From NCBI GenBank assembly GCA_019912965.1, contig JAIOHM010000159.1, positions 1 to 55,649 on the forward strand: a DNA stretch of 55,649 nucleotides, in the 5' to 3' direction. The position numbers and the translations under genes were made by a program. The notes beneath the pieces are model-generated. The model was not told where the DNA came from. It made no database searches and saw only the letters and a list, made by a program, of their open reading frames with translations. This stretch comes from Anaerolineae bacterium (GTDB taxonomy: Bacteria > Chloroflexota > Anaerolineae > Aggregatilineales > Phototrophicaceae). Shown here piece by piece: positions 1 through 7,798 of the stretch (the first letter of the stretch is position 1; the number at the start of each line of letters is the position of its first letter).

Positions 1-114
1 TGGTTGGGCAAGTATCGTCGGCTTAGTAAAGATTATGAAGCCTTGCCCACCGTCAGCGAGACTTGGATTTATGTTGCAATGGTAGATCGAATGCTTCACC
101 ACCTTAGTCCATAA
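1..114 (+). CDS. IS5-type transposase, C-terminal fragment (cut by window start)
   Basis: The reading frame is open from base 1 and ends at TAA 112-114, giving 37 residues. The residues RRLSKDYE followed by a short stretch with ETWIYVAM and a closing RML are the usual C-terminal end of DDE transposases of the IS5 family (DUF4096/DDE_Tnp_1_2 type), where the Glu of the catalytic triad lies just upstream, outside the window. The right inverted repeat of the element should lie in 115-157, but without the left end it cannot be fixed. The element abuts hisE, whose stop codon is at 158. Whether the element is intact cannot be judged here. Confidence 0.6.
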   Translation, partial: WLGKYRRLSKDYEALPTVSETWIYVAMVDRMLHHLSP

Positions 115-157
115 TTTTATCTGTTACAACTACTCTCTAAACAATTAAGATAGATAC

Positions 158-436
158 CTATTGATGTCGCCGTTCCAATTCCGCTTGCACATCATCCAGC
201 GTAATTCCCAACTGCGCCATCAGCACCAGCGTGTGATAAAACAGGTCGGATAGTTCTTCGATCTGTTCATCCCGTCCCTGCCCCAACGCCGCCACGATAA
301 CCTCTGTAGCTTCCTCGCCCACCTTCTGGGCAATCTTGTTCACGCCCTTTTCAAACAGTGTGTTCGTATAGCTCCCATCCTTCGGGTTCGCCTGCCGGTC
401 ACGAATAATCGCCTCTAACCTGTTCAGCATATCCAT
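158..436 (-). CDS. hisE: Phosphoribosyl-ATP pyrophosphohydrolase
   Basis: This 92-residue protein hydrolyses PR-ATP to PR-AMP, the second step of histidine synthesis, in the cytoplasm. The sequence shows the all-alpha MazG-like fold signature, with KVGEEATEV near residues 38-46 and EELSDLFYH at about 60-68, whose acidic residues bind magnesium. The length matches stand-alone HisE. The ATG at 436 has GGGGAA just upstream. It lies downstream of hisI on the same strand but is separated from it by a 634-base spacer full of repeats, so it may be expressed from its own promoter rather than from the his attenuator. On the other side it abuts an IS fragment. Confidence 0.95.
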   Translation of the reverse strand: MDMLNRLEAIIRDRQANPKDGSYTNTLFEKGVNKIAQKVGEEATEVIVAALGQGRDEQIEELSDLFYHTLVLMAQLGITLDDVQAELERRHQ

Positions 437-601
437 ATGTTCCCCACTTGACAGATTTGAACTTATGTTCTAAAATTAGATGGTGCTTTGGTGGACAAGT
501 AAAGGATACACATTTCCAAAACCTGCCACTAAACACCACAGGAATCCTTGTCCCGCATCGTTTTGTGTTAGACTGACAACTGTAAACTGATAACCGATAA
601 C

Positions 602-663
602 CCGATTGGCGGCGAAAAGCCCTTTCAGCCAATGACATCGCCGCCGCCACCGCCGCCATTTCC
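602..663 (-). repeat. Dispersed repeat module B, copy 1
   Basis: Read on the minus strand, this block contains TGGCGGCGGTGGCGGCGGCG and ends with GCCGCCAATC. A similar block stands at 37120-37183 on the plus strand. It is directly next to module A (664-724). Confidence 0.6.
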
Positions 664-724
664 CCTCACCGATTGTCATTTGCGACAAAACAATTCGCCG
701 CAATCGCAATCGCCGCAAACCCTT
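664..724 (-). repeat. Dispersed repeat module A, copy 1
   Basis: On the minus strand it reads GGTTTGCGGCGATTGCGATT, then a short variable part, then TTTTGTCGCAAATGACAATC and GGTGAGG. The same string, with a few changes, occurs at 36829-36886 in the opposite orientation. It is flanked by short units of the form GTTATCGGTT and GTTGTCAG. It is noncoding, and its function is unknown. Confidence 0.7.
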
Positions 725-991
725 CCCCACATTTCACTGAAACCGATAACTGACAACCAATAACCAATGACCAACAACCCTAACCAATTGCACAATGTCA
801 GCGCCAAGCTCCCGCATTGCCGTTGTACAATGACAATATTGTCGCGCGGCGGCAGACTCCCGTACACCCGCTGCACACTACGGCGCTCCCCGTCTCATCC
901 GCCGACAATGACATTTGCGACATGCCACCCTCCCTCATTCCCGCCGACAACCCCTACGGCAATTTTGCACATTTTGCACTTTTATGTCTTT

Positions 992-1055
992 ACTCAGTCC
1001 TCAAGACTCAGTATTTTCCACTTCATTTACTCAGTACTTTGTACTCAGCACTCAG
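992..1055. repeat. Five ACTCAG units
   Basis: ACTCAG occurs at 992, 1006, 1029, 1043 and 1050, often extended to ACTCAGTACT or GTACTCAG. Spacing is irregular, so this is a degenerate short-repeat cluster rather than a CRISPR array. Confidence 0.6.
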
Positions 1056-1070
1056 TACTGTTTTTACCCG

Positions 1071-1397
1071 TCACTCGTTACTTTCTTTCACCGCCTGAAA
1101 AAAACACGACACCGCCCCCGTATGGCACGCTGGCCCATTTGGCTCAACCAACACCAAAAGTGTATCCCCATCACAATCCGCATGGATCGATTTCACCCGC
1201 TGCGTATTGCCCGAAGTCGCTCCCTTATGCCAAAGTTCCTGACGGCTTCGGCTCCAAAACACTGTCTCTCCAATTTCCAGCGTTTTCTGGAGCGACTCCG
1301 CGTTCATATACGCCATCATCAGCACCTGTTTGGTATCCGCATCCTGCACAATCGCTGGGACGAGTCCTGCCGAATCCCACTTAATCTGCTCGAACAT
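1071..1397 (-). CDS. hisI: Phosphoribosyl-AMP cyclohydrolase
   Basis: This 108-residue enzyme opens the adenine ring of PR-AMP in the third step of histidine synthesis. The signature residues are visible: TVFWSRSRQELWHKG, then the zinc and magnesium site around HADCDGD, and a third cysteine in GPACHTG. The frame can be extended upstream to 1445, but the ATG at 1397 is preceded by GGGAG and gives the family length, so I chose it. The start overlaps the 3' end of hisF by 17 bases, which points to translational coupling. HisE is separate here rather than fused. Confidence 0.95.
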   Translation of the reverse strand: MFEQIKWDSAGLVPAIVQDADTKQVLMMAYMNAESLQKTLEIGETVFWSRSRQELWHKGATSGNTQRVKSIHADCDGDTLLVLVEPNGPACHTGAVSCFFQAVKESNE

Positions 1398-2172
1398 CAA
1401 AGCTCTCCCACCCATGCAAACGCATCGGCACACCCTGTTCAGCAAGATAGTGCTTCAGTTCCCCAATACGGATTTCATTGTAGTGAAACAAACTCGCTGC
1501 CAGTGCTGCATCGGCTTTTCCAGCCGTCAGCGCCTCACAGAAATGTTCCTTTGCCCCTGCCCCGCCGGAAGCAATCACCGGGATCGAAACCGCTTCGGCT
1601 ACAGCCTGCGTCAGATCGATGTTATACCCAACCTTCGTGCCATCTCTGTCCATACTCGTCAGAAGAATTTCACCCGCTCCCCGGTCTTCCACCTCTCTCG
1701 CCCATGCAATCGCTTCTTTATCGGTCGGGATGCGTCCCCCGTTCACATGCACCACCCATTTTCCATCGACCCATTTCGGGTCAATCGCTACCACAATACA
1801 TTGGCTGCCAAAACCCCACGCCCCCTGATTAATCAAATCGGGCGTTTTCACGGCTGAACTGTTGATCGAAACCTTATCCGCCCCGGCTAGTAGCGTTGCT
1901 CGAATATCCTCAATCGTGCGGATGCCCCCGCCCACGCAGAACGGGATGAAGATGCTGTCTGCCACCCGCCGCACCATATCCAACATCGTATTCCGTTCCT
2001 CGTGCGAAGCGGTGATATCCAAAAACACCAGTTCATCCGCCCCTTCCCGGTCATACACCGTCGCCTGTTCCACCGGGTCGCCCGCATCCCGCAGGTTGAC
2101 GAAGTTCACACCCTTCACCACCCGCCCGTTCATCACATCAAGGCAGGGAATAATCCGTTTAGCCAGCATCAT
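1381..2172 (-). CDS. hisF: Imidazole glycerol phosphate synthase, cyclase subunit
   Basis: HisF uses ammonia delivered by HisH to convert PRFAR to imidazole glycerol phosphate and AICAR. The protein starts with the typical LAKRIIPCLDV, where the Asp is the catalytic residue (Asp11 in other HisF), and a second catalytic Asp lies in TSMDRDGT. Half-barrel repeats with GGGIRT and ASGGAG phosphate-binding loops are present. I start at the ATG pair at 2172/2169, which overlaps the hisA end and follows a GGGGG stretch. The longer frame to 2232 adds only non-homologous residues. The product is about 263 residues. Confidence 0.95.
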   Translation of the reverse strand: MMLAKRIIPCLDVMNGRVVKGVNFVNLRDAGDPVEQATVYDREGADELVFLDITASHEERNTMLDMVRRVADSIFIPFCVGGGIRTIEDIRATLLAGADKVSINSSAVKTPDLINQGAWGFGSQCIVVAIDPKWVDGKWVVHVNGGRIPTDKEAIAWAREVEDRGAGEILLTSMDRDGTKVGYNIDLTQAVAEAVSIPVIASGGAGAKEHFCEALTAGKADAALAASLFHYNEIRIGELKHYLAEQGVPMRLHGWESFDVRAD

Positions 2173-2887
2173 TACCCCCAATTTGCAAAGCATCTTCCAG
2201 CCGAAGTTTCCCCTCGTAAAGCGCCATCCCAATCACCACACCCGCCACTAATTTGCTATCGGCCAACTGCTGAATTTCCTCAATCCGGCTCACCCCGCCG
2301 GAAGCAATCACCTGTAAACCTGTCTCGCGTCCAAGCGTAACCGTTCCCTCGATATTCACCCCCTGCAAGCCTCCATCTCGGCTCACATCGGTGTATAAAG
2401 CATGTCGAACCCTGCGTTCAATCATCTGTTTACCGAGTTCTACCGGAGTCAAATCAGCCGTCTGTTGCCAGCCATGTGTAGCAATCTTCCCATCCCGTGC
2501 ATCCAGCGCCACACACACCCGTTCCGCGCCCCATCGTTCAACCGCCTCGCTCACAATCTCCGGCTGTTGAACCGCAATTGTGCCCAGAACAACTCGCGTC
2601 GCACCCTGCTCAAACGCCCGTTCAATATCGGCTATCCCCCGCAGGCCGCCCCCGAACTGCACCTTAGCCCCCAGCTTCGATGCGCCTTCCAAAATACGCC
2701 CATTATCATTCGCGCTGGCGAACGCCCCATCCAGATTCACCATATGGATCCACACCGCCCCCTGCTCAATCCATGCCTGAGATGTCTTCAATGGGTCATC
2801 GCTGAACACCGTCTGCCGATTAGGATCACCTTCCTTGAGGCGCACGACCTTCCCACCGCGTAAATCAATCGCTGGATAAATAATCAT
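2159..2887 (-). CDS. hisA: ProFAR isomerase
   Basis: This 242-residue TIM-barrel enzyme converts ProFAR to PRFAR, the substrate of HisHF. It begins MIIYPAIDLRGGKVVRL with the catalytic Asp at residue 8. The second catalytic Asp lies in LYTDVSRDGG. Phosphate loops FGGGLRG and IASGGVS are seen. The start overlaps the hisH stop in an ATGA arrangement and the end overlaps hisF, so hisHAF is tightly packed and probably translated in series. It is regulated by the attenuator ahead of hisH. Confidence 0.95.
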   Translation of the reverse strand: MIIYPAIDLRGGKVVRLKEGDPNRQTVFSDDPLKTSQAWIEQGAVWIHMVNLDGAFASANDNGRILEGASKLGAKVQFGGGLRGIADIERAFEQGATRVVLGTIAVQQPEIVSEAVERWGAERVCVALDARDGKIATHGWQQTADLTPVELGKQMIERRVRHALYTDVSRDGGLQGVNIEGTVTLGRETGLQVIASGGVSRIEEIQQLADSKLVAGVVIGMALYEGKLRLEDALQIGGNDAG

Positions 2888-3501
2888 GAGGCTGTCACCT
2901 TCAGGAAATTCGTCAGGATTTGTAATCCGGTGCGTTGGCTTTTCTCTGGGTGGAACTGCACCCCATAAATCTGCTCCCGCTGGACAACCGCCGTGAACGG
3001 AATCCCATAATCGACTGTTGCCAACACATCGTTTGACTGCGCTGGTACACAGTAATAACTGTGGACAAAGTAGGCATAACTTTCTTCTGAAAGCCCATCC
3101 AATAGCGGAGAACCCCGTTTAACTTGAAGCTGATTCCATCCCATGTGTGGAATCTTCAAATTCGCCATCTCAGGAAACCGCGTAACATACCCCGTCAGAA
3201 TCCCTAATCCCTCGTGTTCGCCCATCTCGTCGCTGCGCTCAAACAGGAATTGCATCCCCAAACAAATGCCCAAATATGGCACACCCGCATAAACCGCATC
3301 CCGAATCGGCTGGACAAGTCCTCGTTCGCGCAGTTGCTTCATCCCTGCGCCAAACGCTCCCACTCCCGGCAGAATGATTTGAGTCGCCCCTCGTAAATCC
3401 CGCGCATTCTGGACGACGCGCATATCCTCCACACCGAGATGATTCAATGCATGAACCACACTTCGCAAATTTCCTGCCCCATAATCAATCACAGCCAGCA
3501 T
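2884..3501 (-). CDS. hisH: Imidazole glycerol phosphate synthase, glutaminase subunit
   Basis: HisH is a class I glutamine amidotransferase of 205 residues that passes ammonia to HisF. The nucleophile Cys sits in GICLGMQFLFE, the oxyanion region is PGVGAFGAGM, and the His-Glu pair is in GVQFHPEKSQ near the C-terminus. The ATG at 3501 follows AGAAGGGAG at a good distance. It is the first structural gene of the block, directly behind the leader peptide and terminator described at 3533-3646. Confidence 0.96.
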   Translation of the reverse strand: MLAVIDYGAGNLRSVVHALNHLGVEDMRVVQNARDLRGATQIILPGVGAFGAGMKQLRERGLVQPIRDAVYAGVPYLGICLGMQFLFERSDEMGEHEGLGILTGYVTRFPEMANLKIPHMGWNQLQVKRGSPLLDGLSEESYAYFVHSYYCVPAQSNDVLATVDYGIPFTAVVQREQIYGVQFHPEKSQRTGLQILTNFLKVTAS

Positions 3502-3532
3502 ACGGAAATCTCCCTTCTAACTAAAACAAAAA

Positions 3533-3551
3533 GCCCCGCTTGGTGCGGGGC
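3533..3551 (-). terminator. Attenuator terminator of the his block
   Basis: On the minus strand GCCCCGC and GCGGGGC form a 7-bp GC-only stem with a five-base loop, followed by CTTTTTGTTTT. It lies between the leader peptide and hisH, where a conditional terminator is expected. GGTG-TTGGCC within the leader-peptide end (minus strand, 3599-3590) can pair with GGCC-CCGCACC at 3552-3542, which would disrupt this stem. That is a plausible antiterminator. Confidence 0.85.
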
Positions 3552-3580
3552 CGTTGATAAATCAAATGGAACGTGACGGG

Positions 3581-3646
3581 CTACAGGCAGGCCAACACCG
3601 GGGGGTTGTTATACAATTTCTGGTGATGATGGTGCTGTAGAATCAC
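3581..3646 (-). CDS. hisL: His leader peptide with four consecutive His codons
   Basis: A 21-codon frame starts at GTG (3646) with GAGAG eight bases upstream and ends at TAG (3583-3581). Residues 5-8 are encoded by CAC CAT CAT CAC, flanked by Gln codons. It sits about 25 bases inside the transcript predicted from the promoter at 3678-3706 and ends about 30 bases before the terminator. In enterobacterial his operons, ribosome stalling at such His codons lets the antiterminator form. The same logic fits here. The GTG start is my choice, since the frame has no ATG. Confidence 0.8.
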   Translation of the reverse strand: MILQHHHHQKLYNNPPVLACL

Positions 3647-3677
3647 AATAGTGCTCTCAGAAATGAAGGATTTTCAG

Positions 3678-3706
3678 AGTATAACGGGCGAGGCGAGGCT
3701 TGTCAA
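3678..3706 (-). promoter_or_regulatory. Sigma-70 promoter of the his block
   Basis: On the minus strand TTGACA (3706-3701) and TATACT (3683-3678) are separated by exactly 17 bases. Transcription would start near 3671 and run through the leader peptide and terminator into hisH. Confidence 0.85.
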
Positions 3707-3750
3707 CAACCGTCAAGCAGTTACAATAACCTCCTTTTGAAGGAAAAGTA

Positions 3751-4590
3751 ATGAGCCAGATTATCGCCCTGCTGACCGATTTTGGCACAACCGATGCTTA
3801 CGTAGGGATCATGAAAGCCGTTATGGTGCGGATTGCCCCCAACGTACAGTTCATCGACATCACCCATCAGATTCAGCCCCAGAACGTGAATCAGGCCGCC
3901 TTTGCCCTGCTCAACAGCTATCGCTACTTCCCTCCCGACACTATTTTTCTTTGCGTTGTCGATCCCGGCGTTGGAGGAACGCGCCATCCCGTAGCCGTAA
4001 ACGCGGGTGGTTATACCTTCGTCGCGCCGGATAACGGCCTCCTGACCCATACCCTTACTGAAATCAATCAATTTAATGTTGTCACATTAACCAATTCTGC
4101 TTATCAACTATCGCCAGTCAGCAATACCTTTCACGGGCGCGATATTTTTGCCCCAGCCGCAGCCCATCTTGCGAATGGTATCCCGCTGGAAACCTTCGGC
4201 GACACCATCAAAGAGTTACATCAACTTCCACTCCCTGTGCTGGAAATTGAACCCCTGCAAATTACAGGGCAGGTCATTTATATCGATCATTTTGGTAATA
4301 TCATCACCAGTATCGGGGAATTAAGTTGGTCAAACCGCGATCAATTGATACTCAAGCCGCGCTTCGGGGATATTTCCCAATCCCTAACCATCTACCCATC
4401 TCAAATCATCATTCAAATCAAAAATCTGACCATTCCCGGCATCCAGCGAACCTATGGGGAAACACCTCAAAATCATCCCCTTGCCCTAATTAGCAGCGGC
4501 GGTTTTCTGGAAATAGCCGTTAATCAGGGCAGTGCCGCCAGCCGATATAACATCACCGCAGGTGTTCCCGTTACATTGAAGATTGGATAA
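3751..4590 (+). CDS. SAM hydrolase (DUF62 family)
   Basis: The 279-residue protein belongs to the S-adenosyl-L-methionine hydroxide adenosyltransferase family, which uses water to split SAM into adenosine and methionine. Characteristic segments are LLTDFGTTDAYVG near residues 7-19, VVDPGVGGTRHP around 70-81, APDNGLLT near 91-98 and FHGRDIFAPAAAHL near 128. The last holds the catalytic HGRD. The fluorinase and chlorinase relatives carry extra loops, and I see no sign of them, so hydrolase is the best call. GAAGGA precedes the ATG. It lies divergent from the his promoter and five bases ahead of murA, so the two are probably cotranscribed. Confidence 0.88.
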   Translation: MSQIIALLTDFGTTDAYVGIMKAVMVRIAPNVQFIDITHQIQPQNVNQAAFALLNSYRYFPPDTIFLCVVDPGVGGTRHPVAVNAGGYTFVAPDNGLLTHTLTEINQFNVVTLTNSAYQLSPVSNTFHGRDIFAPAAAHLANGIPLETFGDTIKELHQLPLPVLEIEPLQITGQVIYIDHFGNIITSIGELSWSNRDQLILKPRFGDISQSLTIYPSQIIIQIKNLTIPGIQRTYGETPQNHPLALISSGGFLEIAVNQGSAASRYNITAGVPVTLKIG

Positions 4591-4595
4591 CCAGC

Positions 4596-5930
4596 ATGGA
4601 ACAATTCATCATTGAAGGTGGGCATCCGCTTTCCGGCGAGATCAAAGCGACAGGCAACAAAAACGCTGCCCTGAAAATGATACCCGCCTGCCTCCTCACC
4701 GACGACCCCATCATCCTCCATAATGTACCTGAAATTGTGGATATTCAGGTGACCCTTGAACTGATGCGTGAACTCGGTGCGGAAGTCCAATGGATAGGGG
4801 CAAATACCCTCCGCATCCATGCCCACACCTTAACCACTGCCGCGCTCAATCCCACATTGGCACAAAAGGTTCGCGCCAGTGTAGTTTTTGCTGGCCCAAT
4901 GCTCGCCCGCATGGGTCAAATCCTCCTGCCCGTTCCCGGTGGCGATAGCATTGGTGAACGCCGATTGGATACTCACGCATTAGCCCTTCAAAAACTCGGC
5001 GCACACATCGAATTCGTCGGTAGTGCATTAGTGATGAAAACCGACGGGCTGCAAGGTGCAGACATACTGCTGAACGAAGCCAGTGTAACCGCTACCGAAA
5101 ATGCCCTCATGGCTGCTGTCCTTGCCAAAGGCACAACCATCATCCGCAACGCCGCCTGTGAACCCCACATTCAGGATTTATGCGACATGCTCAACGGCAT
5201 GGGCGCGCAAATCAGTGGTGCAGGCACCAATCGCATTATCATTCAGGGTATGGAAAGTCTGCATGGAGCAGAAGCCCGCGTCGGCGCGGACTACATGGAA
5301 GTAGGCAGTTTCATCGGCGCAGCAGTGATGACGGGCGGTGAACTGCTGATTAAAGATGCCGACCCGCAGCATTTGGATATGGTCGCCTATACCTTTGGGC
5401 GACTGGGCATCCAGTGGGAAACACGCGGGCAGGATATTTTTGTTCCCGCCACCCAATCCCTGAGCATTGTTCCCGATCTCGGCAACCGCATCCCGATCAT
5501 CAAAGCCCAACCGTGGCCCGCCTTCCCACCTGACTTAATGAGCATTGCGCTGGTCGTCGCCACCCAAAGCGCAGGATCGGTGTTATTGCACGATTGGATG
5601 TACGAAAGCCGCTTCTTTTTCACCGATAAACTGGTACGAATGGGCGCACGTATTACCCTCTGCGATCCGCATCGCGTACTCGTACAAGGGCCAACCACCC
5701 TACAGGGAATACCGTACATCACCAGCCCGGATATCCGCGCAGGCATGGCATTATTGCTGGCTGCGCTGGCTGCAAAAGGGCAAACCCGCATCTTCAACAT
5801 TCGGCAAATTGACCGGGGTTACGAGCGCGTTGAAGAAAAGTTACGTGCTTTGGGGGCACACATCGCCCGCGTGGACGAAGATAACGGCATGACCGAAGAA
5901 CCACAGGAAAATGAAATCATTCAGCATTAG
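4596..5930 (+). CDS. murA: UDP-N-acetylglucosamine 1-carboxyvinyltransferase with Asp in place of the catalytic Cys
   Basis: MurA transfers enolpyruvate from PEP to UDP-GlcNAc in the first committed step of peptidoglycan synthesis. The 444-residue protein shows the two-domain EPT-synthase fold, with TGNKNAALK at 19-27 (Lys22 and Asn23 equivalents). The loop that normally reads PGGCTIG reads PGGDSIG here, with Asp at residue 117. This natural Cys-to-Asp form occurs in mycobacteria and chlamydiae and is insensitive to fosfomycin. The C-terminus carries an acidic tail (MTEEPQENE). The gene ends four bases inside the convergent selB gene. Confidence 0.94.
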   Translation: MEQFIIEGGHPLSGEIKATGNKNAALKMIPACLLTDDPIILHNVPEIVDIQVTLELMRELGAEVQWIGANTLRIHAHTLTTAALNPTLAQKVRASVVFAGPMLARMGQILLPVPGGDSIGERRLDTHALALQKLGAHIEFVGSALVMKTDGLQGADILLNEASVTATENALMAAVLAKGTTIIRNAACEPHIQDLCDMLNGMGAQISGAGTNRIIIQGMESLHGAEARVGADYMEVGSFIGAAVMTGGELLIKDADPQHLDMVAYTFGRLGIQWETRGQDIFVPATQSLSIVPDLGNRIPIIKAQPWPAFPPDLMSIALVVATQSAGSVLLHDWMYESRFFFTDKLVRMGARITLCDPHRVLVQGPTTLQGIPYITSPDIRAGMALLLAALAAKGQTRIFNIRQIDRGYERVEEKLRALGAHIARVDEDNGMTEEPQENEIIQH

Positions 5931-7789
5931 GCTTTACGCACTCGCACATCGCCCACACGTTTGGTAACCCCTATCGCGTCGAGGTGTTCCAGCAGCCCAA
6001 TCGCATACTTACGCGTCGTAGAAAACCGATCACGCAGGGTATTAGCTGCGATCTGACCCTGAGCGTCAATAATTTCTAGCGTGGCATCAAGCATTTCGCG
6101 GTAAACATCCGCCGAAAAAATCACATCCGGCTGTACTTGCACAATTTCGCCCAAATCAATCAAGGCATAAAGTACAGCTTCACCCACAATTTGGGCAGCT
6201 TCCGCAAATGATGGTGGTGTATAGGGAGAAGAGTTTAGCTTTTCCCAAAGCAGGCGAATACTTGCCTCCTGCTTTTCGCTGAACTGTACAGTGTGGTCAG
6301 CCAACCGTACAACCGTTCCCTGCTCAATGACAGCATCCTGACTCGCAAGCACAAGATTGAAGGTTGCGCTTTTGAGTCCCAAGCGCGCCCGTAATTCTTC
6401 CCGCGACATACCCACCCGCAGCGGCTCAGAATCATGAAATACCCGAAGTTCGCCAACCATCCGGCGAATAATCTGCTGATATGCCGAAGCGGAAAGATAC
6501 AAACCATTCGCCAGTTCAAGCATCAGCCCCGCATTGAGCGCATCTTGTATAGCTTGTTCAAGTTCCTGATCGGCATATCCGGTTTCCTTTTGCAGAGCAA
6601 CACGTTTAACGGGTTCAGGTTGACTTGCGGCTTGGGCAACGCGCTCGGCTGGTGTACCCAACATGCGCGTTTCTAAACTTTGAATAATTTCCGACTGGAA
6701 TCGTCTCCAGCGTTTGACCGGATGGGGATCAACAATCACCCCACCCCCAATAGTCTGTGAGGGCGAAGCAAACCGCAAAATGAAACGATCACCCTGCTCT
6801 AATGCCAATGGGGTTTCTAACCGAATTTGCAACCATGCTTCCGACCCCGGCACAAGCATTTCGTCGGATAGCAGGCGAACACGCGCCATCGACTCCGATG
6901 CACCAGAGAAAAACTTCACTTCAGCATCGTGTTTTAGTGGTCGTCCCACATCTTGTAAATACTGGAATCGCACATCAATTAGTGTGGTAGGCTGCAATTG
7001 ATTGGGAAACGCCAAGACCTGCCCACGCACAACCGCGTTGCGCTCCACTCCGGCTATGTTAACCGCCGCTCGGCTGCCGGGTTCAACCGTCGTCACAGCC
7101 TGCTTATAACTTTGCAGCCCGCGAATACGGCCACGCAATCCACTTGGCTGAATTTCAATCTCATCACCAATATTCAATCGCCCGCCCATCAATGTACCTG
7201 TAACCACAGTTCCAAATCCACTAATCGTAAAAACACGATCAATCGGCAATCGCGGATGTCGATAATCAAGCCGGGGCGGCATATGAGCTAATAACGCCAT
7301 CAACCGTTCGATGAGGGTGTCTAAACCAACTCCGGTGAGCGCGGAAACGCGGATAACTTCGGCCTGATTCAGAGAAGTGCCAGCGGTAATCCCGGTTATA
7401 TCCTGCTCAACCAGTTCCAGCCAATCAGGATCAGTTACAGCATCTATTTTGGTGAGGACAATTAAGCCGTGCTGTACGCCCAGCAAATCCAAAATAGCAA
7501 GATGTTCGCGGGTTTGGGGCATCACCCCTTCGTCAGCCGCGATCACCAGCAGAACAGCATCAATCCCGCCCACCCCGGCCAGCATATTGGCGATGAAATC
7601 ACGGTGTCCCGGAACATCAACAATCCCCAGCATCTCATTGTTGGGGAGTTTCATCCAGGCAAAGCCCAGATCAATAGTCATTTCACGGGCTTTTTCTTCC
7701 GCCAGTCGATCAGGGTCTATGCCAGTGAGGCGTTTAACCAGCGTCGATTTACCATGATCGACATGTCCCGCAGTGCCGATGACGCGCAT
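5927..7789 (-). CDS. selB: Selenocysteine-specific elongation factor
   Basis: SelB delivers Sec-tRNA to UGA codons that carry a SECIS element. The 620-residue protein starts with the GTPase domain: GTAGHVDHGKST (P-loop, 5-16), DVPGHRDF (about 59-66) and LTKIDA. EF-Tu-like beta-barrel domains follow, and then the winged-helix C-terminal domains that bind SECIS RNA, visible as a long helical region after residue 370. TIDLGFAW in the switch region is typical of SelB. Neither selA, selD nor selC is in the window. It follows the coiled-coil gene by nine bases, so the two are likely one transcript. The 3' end overlaps that of murA. Confidence 0.95.
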   Translation of the reverse strand: MRVIGTAGHVDHGKSTLVKRLTGIDPDRLAEEKAREMTIDLGFAWMKLPNNEMLGIVDVPGHRDFIANMLAGVGGIDAVLLVIAADEGVMPQTREHLAILDLLGVQHGLIVLTKIDAVTDPDWLELVEQDITGITAGTSLNQAEVIRVSALTGVGLDTLIERLMALLAHMPPRLDYRHPRLPIDRVFTISGFGTVVTGTLMGGRLNIGDEIEIQPSGLRGRIRGLQSYKQAVTTVEPGSRAAVNIAGVERNAVVRGQVLAFPNQLQPTTLIDVRFQYLQDVGRPLKHDAEVKFFSGASESMARVRLLSDEMLVPGSEAWLQIRLETPLALEQGDRFILRFASPSQTIGGGVIVDPHPVKRWRRFQSEIIQSLETRMLGTPAERVAQAASQPEPVKRVALQKETGYADQELEQAIQDALNAGLMLELANGLYLSASAYQQIIRRMVGELRVFHDSEPLRVGMSREELRARLGLKSATFNLVLASQDAVIEQGTVVRLADHTVQFSEKQEASIRLLWEKLNSSPYTPPSFAEAAQIVGEAVLYALIDLGEIVQVQPDVIFSADVYREMLDATLEIIDAQGQIAANTLRDRFSTTRKYAIGLLEHLDAIGVTKRVGDVRVRKA

Positions 7790-7798
7790 GAAATAAAG

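Larger units (their letters stand above)
437..1070. other. Repeat-filled intergenic spacer between hisI and hisE
   Basis: I find no gene in these 634 bases. Open frames here are chance products of low-complexity repeats. The spacer holds runs built from CGATAAC and TGACAAC units (575-605, 740-775), a GCCGCC-rich block, a core repeat shared with the spacer after the transposon, and a block of ACTCAG units near 992-1055. Confidence 0.7.

Noticed and set aside
992..1055. Possible CRISPR-like repeats (ACTCAG units)
   Set aside because: Units are too short and irregular in spacing, and there is no spacer of constant length and no cas gene.
767..1384. Long frames on the plus strand in the hisI/hisE spacer
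   Set aside because: They are rich in Pro, Ser and Thr and run through degenerate repeats and antisense of hisI. No ribosome-binding site, no domain.
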